Shown here piece by piece: positions 1 to 7,432 of a DNA stretch of 64,000 nucleotides. How positions within the stretch are numbered: position 1 is the first letter of the stretch; each line of letters opens with the position of its first letter. The stretch covers positions 1-64,000 of the forward strand of contig FZQZ01000009.1 of the NCBI GenBank assembly GCA_900199555.1. Direction: 5' to 3'. The notes below the pieces were generated by a model that was given only the letters and a program-made list of their open reading frames with translations, had not been told where the DNA came from and did not search any database. The DNA is from Prevotellaceae bacterium MN60 (GTDB taxonomy: Bacteria; Bacteroidota; Bacteroidia; Bacteroidales; Bacteroidaceae). A program made the position numbers and the translations under genes.

Positions 1-55
1 ATATATATAATATAAAAGTAATATTCACTTTATTCGCGATATTGCAAAACATCAA

Positions 56-79
56 ATGTAGTCATGTAGTCATGTAGTC
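56..79. repeat. Three tandem copies of an 8-bp unit (ATGTAGTC)
   Basis: ATGTAGTC is repeated three times without a break, followed by GCGTGAAG. No ORF that looks real covers it. Octamer iterons of the same size flank the palindromic modules near 42.7-43.0 kb, so this may be the edge of a similar element cut by the window boundary. The unit sequence itself differs. Confidence 0.8.
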
Positions 80-103
80 GCGTGAAGTATTCATACGGAA
101 AAG

Positions 104-174
104 GTTGACTTCTGTATCCTACTTTTGTTGACACTATTCCTGAAAAGGTTGACTATTTCCTATATTCGTTGACT
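104..174. repeat. Four GTTGAC direct repeats spaced about two helical turns apart
   Basis: GTTGACT or GTTGACA occurs at 104, 127, 148 and 168, giving spacings of 23, 21 and 20 bp. The near-constant two-turn phasing puts all copies on one DNA face, just upstream of the first promoter of the ECF sigma gene. This is what a cooperative regulator site would look like; the regulator is unknown. Confidence 0.6.
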
Positions 175-190
175 TTTTGCTGCTCCAAAA

Positions 191-222
191 TTTGGTGTAT
201 TGTTCGTTTTGCATTACCTTTG
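191..222 (+). promoter_or_regulatory. Bacteroidetes-type promoter (distal, ECF sigma operon)
   Basis: TTTG at 191-194, a 20-bp spacer and TAccTTTG at 215-222 match the Bacteroidetes housekeeping consensus exactly. It would start transcription near 229, leaving a leader of about 275 nt before the sigma-factor gene. Confidence 0.7.
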
Positions 223-378
223 CAGCGTCTTTCATAATACAGTGCTCTTATGGACACATGTATTAAGTTTTTGTGTATTTGTTTGTTCGTGAGAACAAAG
301 AAAACATTTATGAAGAATAATTTTTGTATTTTATTCGCTTTGCATGTGAATGTAGGGCGATTATTTTTTGTGTTTTTC

Positions 379-409
379 TTGGCTTTTTGCAATATTTTAT
401 ATACCTTTG
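379..409 (+). promoter_or_regulatory. Bacteroidetes-type promoter (proximal, ECF sigma operon)
   Basis: TTG at 379-381, 20 bp, then TAccTTTG at 402-409. Transcription would begin near 416, about 90 nt before the chosen sigma-factor start. Together with the promoter at 191-222 it gives a tandem pair. Confidence 0.6.
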
Positions 410-503
410 TAGGCATAAACCGCATCAAACTAAAAAAAATACTTGAAAAGGGTAATGATTTCTCATGCTCGTCTGTATATATAGTAAAAACAGCAACGAA
501 CAG

Positions 504-995
504 ATGCAAGAAAAGGAGCAACAATTCAAAGAACTCTTCCACTCAGAGTACGGCAGGATGTATAAGGCAGCCTACATCTTGCTGGGCGACGAGGATGAAG
601 CGAAAGATGTGGTACAGGACGTCTTCGCTAGACTGTGGATTTGTACCATCCCCATCAAGGAAATAGGAAAGAAGACGTTTCTCTTGACATGTGTCCGTAA
701 TCGTTGTCTCAACATCATTGCACAACGCCAGTATCATCAGGAGGCTCTCAAATCGCTGGCATCGACAAACACCGACAGCGAGGAGTATGACGAGGAGATC
801 ATCCAAGCGGTAACAAGATACGTGGATGAGAAGCTGACACCACAGACGGGGCGCATCATCAAAATGCACTTTGACGAGGAGCAGTCGTACAAGGAGATAT
901 CGGGTGCACTGCAAATCAGTCTCTCGGCAGTGAACAAGCACATTGTGCAGGGGTTGAGGAAACTACGTTCAACATTTAAAAGCAGAGAGGTATGA
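504..995 (+). CDS. ECF-family RNA polymerase sigma factor
   Basis: This 163-residue protein has the two domains of an extracytoplasmic-function sigma factor. Region 2 lies at about residues 10-50, with a tyrosine-rich start and an acidic DEDEAKDVVQDVF stretch. Region 4 lies at about residues 105-155, with a helix-turn-helix around SYKEISGALQISLSAVNKHI. The start at 504 is preferred over an in-frame ATG at 465 because homologous proteins begin close to the region 2 helix. The stop overlaps the start of the next gene (ATGA at 992-995), indicating translational coupling. With the downstream anti-sigma-like protein and STN-bearing receptor it forms a cell-surface signalling cassette: receptor senses a ligand, the membrane protein relays, and this factor redirects RNA polymerase. 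The ligand and target promoters cannot be read from the sequence. Confidence 0.9.
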   Translation: MQEKEQQFKELFHSEYGRMYKAAYILLGDEDEAKDVVQDVFARLWICTIPIKEIGKKTFLLTCVRNRCLNIIAQRQYHQEALKSLASTNTDSEEYDEEIIQAVTRYVDEKLTPQTGRIIKMHFDEEQSYKEISGALQISLSAVNKHIVQGLRKLRSTFKSREV

Positions 996-1543
996 AGAAT
1001 GAAGAGCAAATCAGGATGCTGCTGCACCCTGAAAAATACACCGACGAGCAACTGGACCAGATGCTGGACGGGATGGAGATAGCGGTGCCTGAGGCGGAAG
1101 AGACCTTGGCACAGATTACGCAGGACAGGCAGCCTCGCCAACGAGGATGGATGCGAATGGCAGCAGCTATCGTGAGCGTGTTGATGTTGTCGGGCATTGT
1201 TTATGCTGCTTATCACCATCTGGTGATGGCGGAGGAGAGGCCTCAGGTGGCCATGACGGAGCGTATGCCTGACATCAAGAAGATAGAGGACGCCTACGGG
1301 GTGGAGATGACACCCACGGAGAATACACCAGTGGTATTTAATAATGTGGAGCTGCAACAGATTATGCTGTATGTGGCGGAGGGCTACGGCGTGAAGGTGA
1401 GGTTTAAGAACAAGGCCGCACGCACCATCCGCTTCTATCTGCAGTGGGAGGCTGACGACACGCTACAGGAGATAGTGAACAAGATAAACCACTTCGAGAA
1501 GGTGCATCTGACACTGGACGAAGAGACCATTACCATACAATAA
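992..1543 (+). CDS. Anti-sigma-like inner-membrane protein with DUF4974/STN-like C-terminus (short FecR-type)
   Basis: The 183-residue product has a cytoplasmic N-terminus of about 50 residues, one hydrophobic helix at about 52-72 (AAAIVSVLMLSGIVYAAY), a short linker, and a C-terminal domain from about 115 to 182. That domain has the beta-alpha-beta pattern of DUF4974 or the related STN fold (NVELQQIMLYVAEGYGVKVRF and following). In standard FecR-type anti-sigma factors a FecR domain of about 100 residues lies between the membrane helix and DUF4974; here it is absent. Position between an ECF sigma factor (4-bp overlap) and an STN-bearing TonB receptor (10-bp gap) supports an anti-sigma or relay role. 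The role is inferred from context; the domain assignment is by pattern. Confidence 0.72.
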   Translation: MKNEEQIRMLLHPEKYTDEQLDQMLDGMEIAVPEAEETLAQITQDRQPRQRGWMRMAAAIVSVLMLSGIVYAAYHHLVMAEERPQVAMTERMPDIKKIEDAYGVEMTPTENTPVVFNNVELQQIMLYVAEGYGVKVRFKNKAARTIRFYLQWEADDTLQEIVNKINHFEKVHLTLDEETITIQ

Positions 1544-1553
1544 ACCAGAGACC

Positions 1554-4094
1554 ATGAAAAGGCTATCTATACTGATACTGTGTCTTGTGGCCATGAGCGC
1601 AAGGGCACAGAGACTGTCACACGACTTTCAGAACGCATCGCTGAGCGAGGCGCTGATATGGATTGACAATGCGCAGAAGGACTATAAGCTGAACTTTATC
1701 TTCAACGAGCTGGAGGACTTTACCGTAACAACTCGGTTGGAGAATGTATCTGTGCGCGACGCCGTGAGGCAGGTGTGCGGATTCTATCCCATGCACCTGA
1801 CCTTTGACCATCAGGACATCTTTATAGAGTGTACGCAGAAAGAGGAGGCAAAGGTGATTGGGCGCGTGGTGGATGAGCGTGGCAACCCGATAGAATTTGC
1901 CAACATAGCGCTGTTGCAGCAGGAGGCATTTATCAATGGAGGCGTGAGCAATGAGAATGGCGACTTTGTGATTCCCTGCAAAGCACAGCAGATAACGCTG
2001 AAGGTGTCGTATGTGGGCTATAAGACGGTGACGCGAAACATCAACGGGGGTAACATCGGAACCATCACCCTACAGCCCGAGACGTATATGGTGAAGGGGG
2101 TGGAAGTGAAGGGCGAGATTCCGCAATACAAGAGTGCACCGGGTGGCATGACGGTGGAGATAGAGCACTCTATCCTGCGCGATATTGGCAGTGCCGACGA
2201 CCTGCTCTCGATGATACCCATGGTGCAAGGCAAGGACGGAAAGTTTGAGGTATTGGCAAAGGGTGAGCCTGAGATATACATCAATAATAAAAAGGTGCGC
2301 GACGCCAACGAGCTAAAACAGCTGAAGTCGGTGAATATCAAGAGCGTGGATGTGATTACGGCGCCTGGTGCCAGATATAATGCCGAGGTGAATGCAGTGA
2401 TACGCATCAAGACGCTGAAGCCTCAGGGCGACGGATGGAGCCTGATGGCAACGAGTCAGACGTGGAAGGACAACAAGTGGAGCACCTACGACGACCTGAC
2501 GGTGAAATACCGTACGGGAGGACTGGAGGCTTTTGCTACCATCGCACTCGAGAATCGTCACTATAGCAACGACCAGGACGTGGAGCAGGAACTGCATATC
2601 TCAAAGGACTTGTTTAATATCCATGCAGACCTGCCGGTAAGAAACTCGTGGACGGAGCTGCAGTACAAGACGGGACTGAGCTACGACCTGAGCAGCGACC
2701 ACTCCCTCGGACTGAGCTTTGCCTCGCAGCGAATATGTTATGAGGCCTTCACATCGGACATGAATCAGAACTATCTGAAGAATGGTGCCTTTGATGGTGA
2801 CGTACATCTGACAACGGATATACGCGAAAAGAACAAGCCGGTATGGGAGGTGAATGGCTACTATGTAGGTAAGGCTGGCAAACTGGGCATCGACCTGAAT
2901 GCCACCGTGTTGCGACGGGAGTCAGAGAACGACAACCACCAACAGGAGACGAGCAGTGAATATGGTAACCGCATTCTCAACACGCTGACGAACGAGGACC
3001 GAAGGATGGTGGCAGGAAAACTGGTGCTGACATATCCTATCTGGAAGGGTGAACTGAGTGGTGGCACGGAGGCTACCAGTACGAGGAGTAAGGGACATAA
3101 CTATAACGAGGAGGGCATCATACCGGAGTCGGACACGGAGATGAAGGAAAAGAATTTGGCAGTCTTTGCGGAATATCAGTTGCAGTTGGGCCACTGGCAA
3201 CTGAATGCTGGATTGAGATATGAGCATGTGGCTACGGAATATACCTCGTTTGGCATCAAGCAGGAGGAGCCTAGTCGCACGTACAACGACTGGTTTCCCA
3301 ACCTCTCGGCAGCATGGCAGAAAGGCAAGTGGGGCGCACAATTGAGTTACAGCAAGCGCATCACGCGTCCGCCATACAGCATGCTAACCTCAATGATAGT
3401 GTACGACAGTCGTATGCTCTACGAAGGGGGTAACCCGCTGTTGCGCCCGTCGGTGCGCCAGAGCATAGACTTCAACCTGACCTATTCGTGGCTGAACCTG
3501 ATGGTAGGGTTTACGCGCGAGAACGACTTCTTTACGCATGTGGGGCAGATATACGACGAGAAGAACGAGATAGCCATCTTCAGACCCAACAACTTCGACC
3601 ACCAGAATCGCGTATATGCTACGCTCGTGGCTTCGCCCAAGTTGGGATGGTGGCAGCCACAGGCCACACTGCACTACTATCAGCAGATGTTTGATGCCGA
3701 GAAATATGGGGCACCCAAGAAGCTGAACAAGCCCGAATTCAGCTTCAGCCTGAATAGCTGGTTTGAAATCAATCCTACGACCAAGGCACTGGCACAAGTG
3801 GGATATACGGGGAGCAACCACTGGGGATTTATGTATCGTGGCAGTTACTTTATCGCGAACGCCCGGGTGCAAAAGGTATTTTGGAAGGGCAAATTGACTG
3901 CTGCCCTCTATGCCAACGACATCTTCCGCACGGCAAAGAGCAAGACCACTACTTACTATGCCATCGGACAGACGGCGCAGGATGTATATACCTATACGCA
4001 GTGTGTGGGACTGACGCTGAGTTACAACTTGAACACCACCCACTCGAAATATAAGGGAACGGGTGCAGGTAACGAGGAAAGGAACAGACTATAA
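1554..4094 (+). CDS. TonB-dependent outer-membrane transducer with STN domain (outer-membrane beta-barrel family 3)
   Basis: The 846-residue protein carries a signal peptide (cleavage after about residue 18, ARA-Q). An STN signalling domain follows at about 22-92 (LSEALIWIDNAQKDYKLNFIF), then a carboxypeptidase-regulatory-like beta-sandwich at about 98-180 (IGRVVDERGNPIEFANIAL), a plug at about 185-290 (DDLLSMIPMVQGKDGKFEV, YINNKKVRD), and a C-terminal beta-barrel to the end. The barrel resembles outer-membrane beta-barrel protein family 3. No SusD partner is adjacent, so this is not a SusCD importer. The STN domain normally contacts the anti-sigma protein in the periplasm, which matches the two genes upstream and suggests the three act as one ligand-sensing relay. 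The last residues run into a bidirectional terminator. The substrate is unknown. Confidence 0.85.
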   Translation: MKRLSILILCLVAMSARAQRLSHDFQNASLSEALIWIDNAQKDYKLNFIFNELEDFTVTTRLENVSVRDAVRQVCGFYPMHLTFDHQDIFIECTQKEEAKVIGRVVDERGNPIEFANIALLQQEAFINGGVSNENGDFVIPCKAQQITLKVSYVGYKTVTRNINGGNIGTITLQPETYMVKGVEVKGEIPQYKSAPGGMTVEIEHSILRDIGSADDLLSMIPMVQGKDGKFEVLAKGEPEIYINNKKVRDANELKQLKSVNIKSVDVITAPGARYNAEVNAVIRIKTLKPQGDGWSLMATSQTWKDNKWSTYDDLTVKYRTGGLEAFATIALENRHYSNDQDVEQELHISKDLFNIHADLPVRNSWTELQYKTGLSYDLSSDHSLGLSFASQRICYEAFTSDMNQNYLKNGAFDGDVHLTTDIREKNKPVWEVNGYYVGKAGKLGIDLNATVLRRESENDNHQQETSSEYGNRILNTLTNEDRRMVAGKLVLTYPIWKGELSGGTEATSTRSKGHNYNEEGIIPESDTEMKEKNLAVFAEYQLQLGHWQLNAGLRYEHVATEYTSFGIKQEEPSRTYNDWFPNLSAAWQKGKWGAQLSYSKRITRPPYSMLTSMIVYDSRMLYEGGNPLLRPSVRQSIDFNLTYSWLNLMVGFTRENDFFTHVGQIYDEKNEIAIFRPNNFDHQNRVYATLVASPKLGWWQPQATLHYYQQMFDAEKYGAPKKLNKPEFSFSLNSWFEINPTTKALAQVGYTGSNHWGFMYRGSYFIANARVQKVFWKGKLTAALYANDIFRTAKSKTTTYYAIGQTAQDVYTYTQCVGLTLSYNLNTTHSKYKGTGAGNEERNRL

Positions 4095-4102
4095 AGAACA
4101 CG

Positions 4103-4141
4103 AAAAAAGAGGCATCGCCAAAAAAGCAGTGCCTCTTTTTT
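4103..4141. terminator. Bidirectional terminator hairpin
   Basis: AAAAAAGAGGCA at 4103-4114 pairs perfectly with TGCCTCTTTTTT at 4130-4141 across a 15-nt loop. The A-tract and T-tract let it serve both the receptor operon on the plus strand and the convergent kinase-like gene on the minus strand. Confidence 0.9.
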
Positions 4142-4161
4142 ATGGTTCTCTCTCCCCTCTC

Positions 4162-4782
4162 CTACTCAATACATTTCATGAGGAAATCTACAGCGCCATT
4201 GACACCAAACTTGCGCACATCGAGAGAGATGTCGTAGTTGCAGGCATTGGTCCAGTCGCGCCCCGTATAGGTCTTGGTGTAGAGCTCTCTACTGAAATCA
4301 TTGTCAACAATCATGGCTGCTGCATCCTGCTCGCTGATGTCGTACTTCTCAGCAATGCGGCGCTTACGGCAGTCAACACTTGAGTGGATAAAGATTTTAA
4401 GGGTGTTAGGGGTGTCGGCAAAGATGTCGAAGCCACAACGTCCGATGATGACACACGACTCTTCGGCAGCAATGCGACGGATAACCTCCGCTTGGGCACG
4501 GAAGAGTTCGCGACTGGTCTTGTCGCTCTCCTGTCCGTTATACTCGGCATTAGCCATATACGTGCGATAGAAGTTGGTAAAGTCGTCGCGCCACAAGGGA
4601 TTGCGCAGTTCTATCTTCTCCACAGCGTCTTCTACAGCATTCATCCTTGCTGCCACCTCATTCAAGATCTGCTTATCTAGCAATTTCACTCCGAGCCGCT
4701 TAGCTAGCTCTGCACCAATCTCATGTCCGCCGGTACCAAACTGGCGACTGATGGTGATGATAAATTTCTCCTCTCTATTCAT
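4162..4782 (-). CDS. Cytidylate kinase-like family protein
   Basis: The 206-residue product starts with a P-loop-like segment at about residues 9-25 (TISRQFGTGGHEIGAELAKRLG). It matches the cytidylate kinase-like family common in Bacteroidetes and Firmicutes, not the housekeeping Cmk. Further family landmarks are a mid-region FRAQAEVIRRIAAEESCVIIGRCG stretch and a lid-like KRRIAEKYDISEQDA region. These proteins are predicted nucleotide or small-molecule kinases whose substrates are mostly undefined. The gene stands alone with its own promoter on the minus strand and converges on the ECF operon. The kinase fold is well supported; the true substrate cannot be inferred here. Confidence 0.85.
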   Translation of the reverse strand: MNREEKFIITISRQFGTGGHEIGAELAKRLGVKLLDKQILNEVAARMNAVEDAVEKIELRNPLWRDDFTNFYRTYMANAEYNGQESDKTSRELFRAQAEVIRRIAAEESCVIIGRCGFDIFADTPNTLKIFIHSSVDCRKRRIAEKYDISEQDAAAMIVDNDFSRELYTKTYTGRDWTNACNYDISLDVRKFGVNGAVDFLMKCIE

Positions 4783-4822
4783 AGGCCTAGTGTTTTGATA
4801 GTAATATTCGTTATTGATGTGA

Positions 4823-4854
4823 CAAAGATAGGAATTCTAATTGTAATCACCAAA
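4823..4854 (-). promoter_or_regulatory. Bacteroidetes-type promoter for the cytidylate kinase-like gene
   Basis: On the minus strand, TTTG (4854-4851), a 20-bp spacer and TAtcTTTG (4830-4823) form an exact consensus. The -7 box ends about 40 bp before the start codon. Confidence 0.75.
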
Positions 4855-4941
4855 TAATAAGAGGAAAAAGTTATTTCAGAGTTTTTCTGTAGTTAACTCC
4901 TAAAAATAACAAAAAGTGATGGGATATTGTGGGAGAATGAG

Positions 4942-4949
4942 TATCTTTG
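4942..4949 (+). promoter_or_regulatory. -7 box upstream of msrA
   Basis: TAtcTTTG with no good TTG at the expected -33 distance. It lies inside the longest possible reading frame of msrA and so supports the internal start at 4981. Confidence 0.5.
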
Positions 4950-4980
4950 CAGCCAAAAAACACAAAAGAAGGAGATAGAC

Positions 4981-5493
4981 ATGACGAAAGACATTTATCT
5001 GGCAGGAGGATGCTTCTGGGGAACAGAGCACTTCTTCAAACAAATAGAAGGCGTAGTAGAAACAGAAGTTGGGTTTGCTAATGGACATACCGAAAACCCT
5101 ACTTATAAAGAAGTATATACAGACACCACAGGGCATGCCGAGACGGTGCACGTGAGATATAACGCAGAGGTGGTAAGTCTCAAGTTCCTCTTACAAATGT
5201 TCTTCAAGGCTATAGACCCTACCAGTCTCAACAAGCAAGGACACGACGAGGGCACACGCTATCGCACAGGTGTATATTATACGCAGGACGACGACCTGCC
5301 CGTGATAGAACAGGTGTTTGCCGAAGAGCAGCAGAAATACCAAGAGCCCTTGGCAGTAGAGAAACAGCCCCTGCAGCATTTCTATACGGCAGAGGAGTAT
5401 CATCAGGACTATCTGGACAAGAACCCCACAGGCTACTGTCACCTACCCTTTGAACTCTTTGAATTTGCCAAGAAAGCGAAGGAGCAGAAATAG
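4981..5493 (+). CDS. msrA: Peptide-methionine (S)-S-oxide reductase MsrA
   Basis: The 170-residue enzyme reduces the S-epimer of methionine sulfoxide in proteins. The hallmark GGCFWG is at residues 9-14 with catalytic Cys11. Further family motifs are EVGFANGHTENPTYKEV, the DPTSLNKQGHDEGTRYRTGVYY block, and a C-terminal Cys in TGYCHLPFELF that may act in resolution. The start at 4981 follows an unusually clear AAGGAG ribosome-binding site, and the -7 box at 4942-4949 lies downstream of the alternative start at 4927, so 4981 is preferred. No signal peptide is seen, so it should be cytoplasmic. There is no MsrB domain or neighbour. Confidence 0.95.
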   Translation: MTKDIYLAGGCFWGTEHFFKQIEGVVETEVGFANGHTENPTYKEVYTDTTGHAETVHVRYNAEVVSLKFLLQMFFKAIDPTSLNKQGHDEGTRYRTGVYYTQDDDLPVIEQVFAEEQQKYQEPLAVEKQPLQHFYTAEEYHQDYLDKNPTGYCHLPFELFEFAKKAKEQK

Positions 5494-5529
5494 TTAACTC
5501 CCATAACTCCTAAAAAAACGAGCAGATAA

Positions 5530-5561
5530 TTTGTTCGTTCGGAAAATTATGTGTACTTTTG
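5530..5561 (+). promoter_or_regulatory. Bacteroidetes-type promoter for the secreted endonuclease
   Basis: TTTG at 5530-5533, a 20-bp spacer and TActTTTG at 5554-5561. The -7 box ends 33 bp before the start codon. Confidence 0.7.
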
Positions 5562-5594
5562 TCGGTCGCAAAAGACATTAAATCTAAATAAATT

Positions 5595-7232
5595 ATGAAA
5601 GCAAAACTACTATTATTTTCCTTGCTCATAGCCTGTGTAGGCACCGTATGGGCACAGGGTCCCAACAACACAGGTACCTATTATCAGGGAGCTAACGGAA
5701 AGAGCGGACAAAACCTGCGTACAGCACTGGCTCAGATTATCACTGCCAACCATCATGTGGTGAGCTACGATGGTTTGATTTCGGCATACGAGCAGACCGA
5801 TACCCGTCCTGACGGATATGTGCGTGACTGGTACTCAAATGCGACCAACTTCCGTCATGGTCATGATACAGGTGGCTACAGAAAGGAAGGCGACTGCTAT
5901 AACCGTGAACACTCTGTGCCACAGAGCTGGTTTAGCAAGAAGAGTCCGATGAAGTCGGATATCATTCATGTGGTGCCAACGGATGGTTATGTGAACAATC
6001 GTCGCTCTAGTTTTCCCTTTGGTAAGGTGAACAACGTGACTTATGCTTCGCAGAATAGCTACTCAAAACTGGGAAGCAGTGGCACCTCAGGTTATTCGGG
6101 TACGGTATTCGAACCTAACGACGAGATAAAGGGCGATATGGCGCGTATCTACTTCTATATGGCTACACGCTATAAAGACCAGTGTGCTGGTTGGGGTGGT
6201 AATATCTTTACTTCAGAGGGTATCGTGAAATGGGAACTGGACCAGATGATGGAATGGTCGCGCCAAGACCCCGTAGATGCGGTAGAGATAGCACGCAACA
6301 ATGCGGTGTATGGCGTACAGAAGAATCGCAATCCCTTTGTTGACTATCCCGGATTGGAGGAATATATCTGGGGCGCTAAGAAGAACCAGACATTTAGCTA
6401 CGACCAGTATGACGGTGGTGGCACGATAGATGTACCTACAGTAGCAATGCCAACCTTTACACCTGATGCAGGAACTTATTACAACAAGGTGCAGGTGAGC
6501 ATCGCAAGTGCTACGACAGGTGCTAGCATCTACTACACCACGAATGGCGCTGATGCGTCGGAACAGAGCATCAAATATACGGGTCCCTTCACCCTGACAG
6601 AGACAACCACCATCAAGGCGGTGGCAGTGAAAGACGGACAACTGAGCTACCAGAACACGGCATTCTACCTGATTACCAAAGAGCAGCCGGGTGGCGATGA
6701 CCCAGAGCCTGCCGAGGATGGCGAGATCATGCTGAATGCAGACTTCTTTGGTACGAGTTATACGGGTTCTATCTCCTCAAGTGATGATCAGGACTTAGAG
6801 GGAACAGAGAATGGCGTAACCATCGTATATACAAAGGGAAGTGGTGCTAATCGCTATGCTAATAGCAGTCAGATACGTCTTTATCCGGGCAATGAGCTGC
6901 GCTTTAGCGTGGAACAGGGTACCATCACAGGGCTAGAATTCTTGTTTGCAGAGGGTACTCCTAAGACCAAGCTGAAAGTGGATGGCAACGCCATAGACAA
7001 TGGTAAGTGGACGGGCGACGAGAGCCAGCTCACGGTAACCTTTGGAGATAGCAGCAAGCACGCGCGCATAGAGGGCGTGATTGTGAGCGTAGCAGGTGGC
7101 ACCGACATCAATACCGTAAAGAGCAATAGCCTCTCTGGTCAGCGCGTCATCTACAACCTGAGAGGTCAGCGCGTAAGCAATCCTACTCACGGCATCTACA
7201 TAGTAGATGGTCGTAAAGTTATAATCAATTAG
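5595..7232 (+). CDS. Secreted endonuclease I family nuclease with chitobiase-type beta-sandwich and sorting tail
   Basis: The 545-residue protein has a signal peptide ending near residue 20 (GTVWA-Q). The endonuclease I domain covers about residues 25-265 and contains the metal/His motif NREHSVPQSW, with the likely catalytic His106. A chitobiase/hexosaminidase C-terminal-like domain follows at about 285-360 (FTPDAGTYYNKVQVSI, IYYTTNGADAS). Another beta-rich segment and a C-terminal tail (VIYNLRGQRVSNPTHGIYIV, then DGRKVIIN) come last. That tail resembles type IX secretion sorting domains and recurs in three other proteins of this window, so extracellular or surface delivery is likely. The role would be DNA or RNA degradation for nutrition, biofilm DNA or defence. 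It stands alone behind its own promoter. Confidence 0.85.
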   Translation: MKAKLLLFSLLIACVGTVWAQGPNNTGTYYQGANGKSGQNLRTALAQIITANHHVVSYDGLISAYEQTDTRPDGYVRDWYSNATNFRHGHDTGGYRKEGDCYNREHSVPQSWFSKKSPMKSDIIHVVPTDGYVNNRRSSFPFGKVNNVTYASQNSYSKLGSSGTSGYSGTVFEPNDEIKGDMARIYFYMATRYKDQCAGWGGNIFTSEGIVKWELDQMMEWSRQDPVDAVEIARNNAVYGVQKNRNPFVDYPGLEEYIWGAKKNQTFSYDQYDGGGTIDVPTVAMPTFTPDAGTYYNKVQVSIASATTGASIYYTTNGADASEQSIKYTGPFTLTETTTIKAVAVKDGQLSYQNTAFYLITKEQPGGDDPEPAEDGEIMLNADFFGTSYTGSISSSDDQDLEGTENGVTIVYTKGSGANRYANSSQIRLYPGNELRFSVEQGTITGLEFLFAEGTPKTKLKVDGNAIDNGKWTGDESQLTVTFGDSSKHARIEGVIVSVAGGTDINTVKSNSLSGQRVIYNLRGQRVSNPTHGIYIVDGRKVIIN

Positions 7233-7233
7233 G

Positions 7234-7266
7234 GAAGTTAAAGGAGTTAAATCGTCAAATCGTTAA
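7234..7266. repeat. Degenerate 8-bp tandem repeat after the endonuclease gene
   Basis: GAAGTTAA, GGAGTTAA, ATCGTCAA and ATCGTTAA follow one another with an octamer period, one base apart at a single point. Related TTAACTCC units sit at 4893 and 5494. Function unknown. Confidence 0.5.
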
Positions 7267-7301
7267 ATATACATAATTTATACAGAATAAGGGGCTGCAA
7301 A

Positions 7302-7333
7302 GTTGGGCAAATGAAATTAAATGCCTACCTTTG
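7302..7333 (+). promoter_or_regulatory. Bacteroidetes-type promoter for the M6 metalloprotease
   Basis: GTTG at 7302-7305, a 20-bp spacer and TAccTTTG at 7326-7333. The leader to the start codon is about 95 nt. Confidence 0.7.
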
Positions 7334-7432
7334 CAGCCCTTTGCGACTTCTTAACTATGTTAAGAGTGGCACAGAATAATAAGAAAATAAACTGAATCAC
7401 AATAAAGAGATAACAAACTAAGAATTAAAAAC

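Noticed and set aside
153..542. Minus-strand reading frame of 129 codons over the 5' region
   Set aside because: It covers both promoters and the GTTGAC repeats and shows no recognisable domain; AT-rich DNA gives such frames by chance.
250..666. Plus-strand reading frame of 138 codons before the sigma-factor gene
   Set aside because: It overlaps the ECF sigma gene out of frame, has low-complexity hydrophobic residues and no family features, and contains the second promoter.
4063..4383. Plus-strand frame across the end of the receptor gene and the kinase-like gene
   Set aside because: It runs through the bidirectional terminator and is antisense to a well-supported gene.
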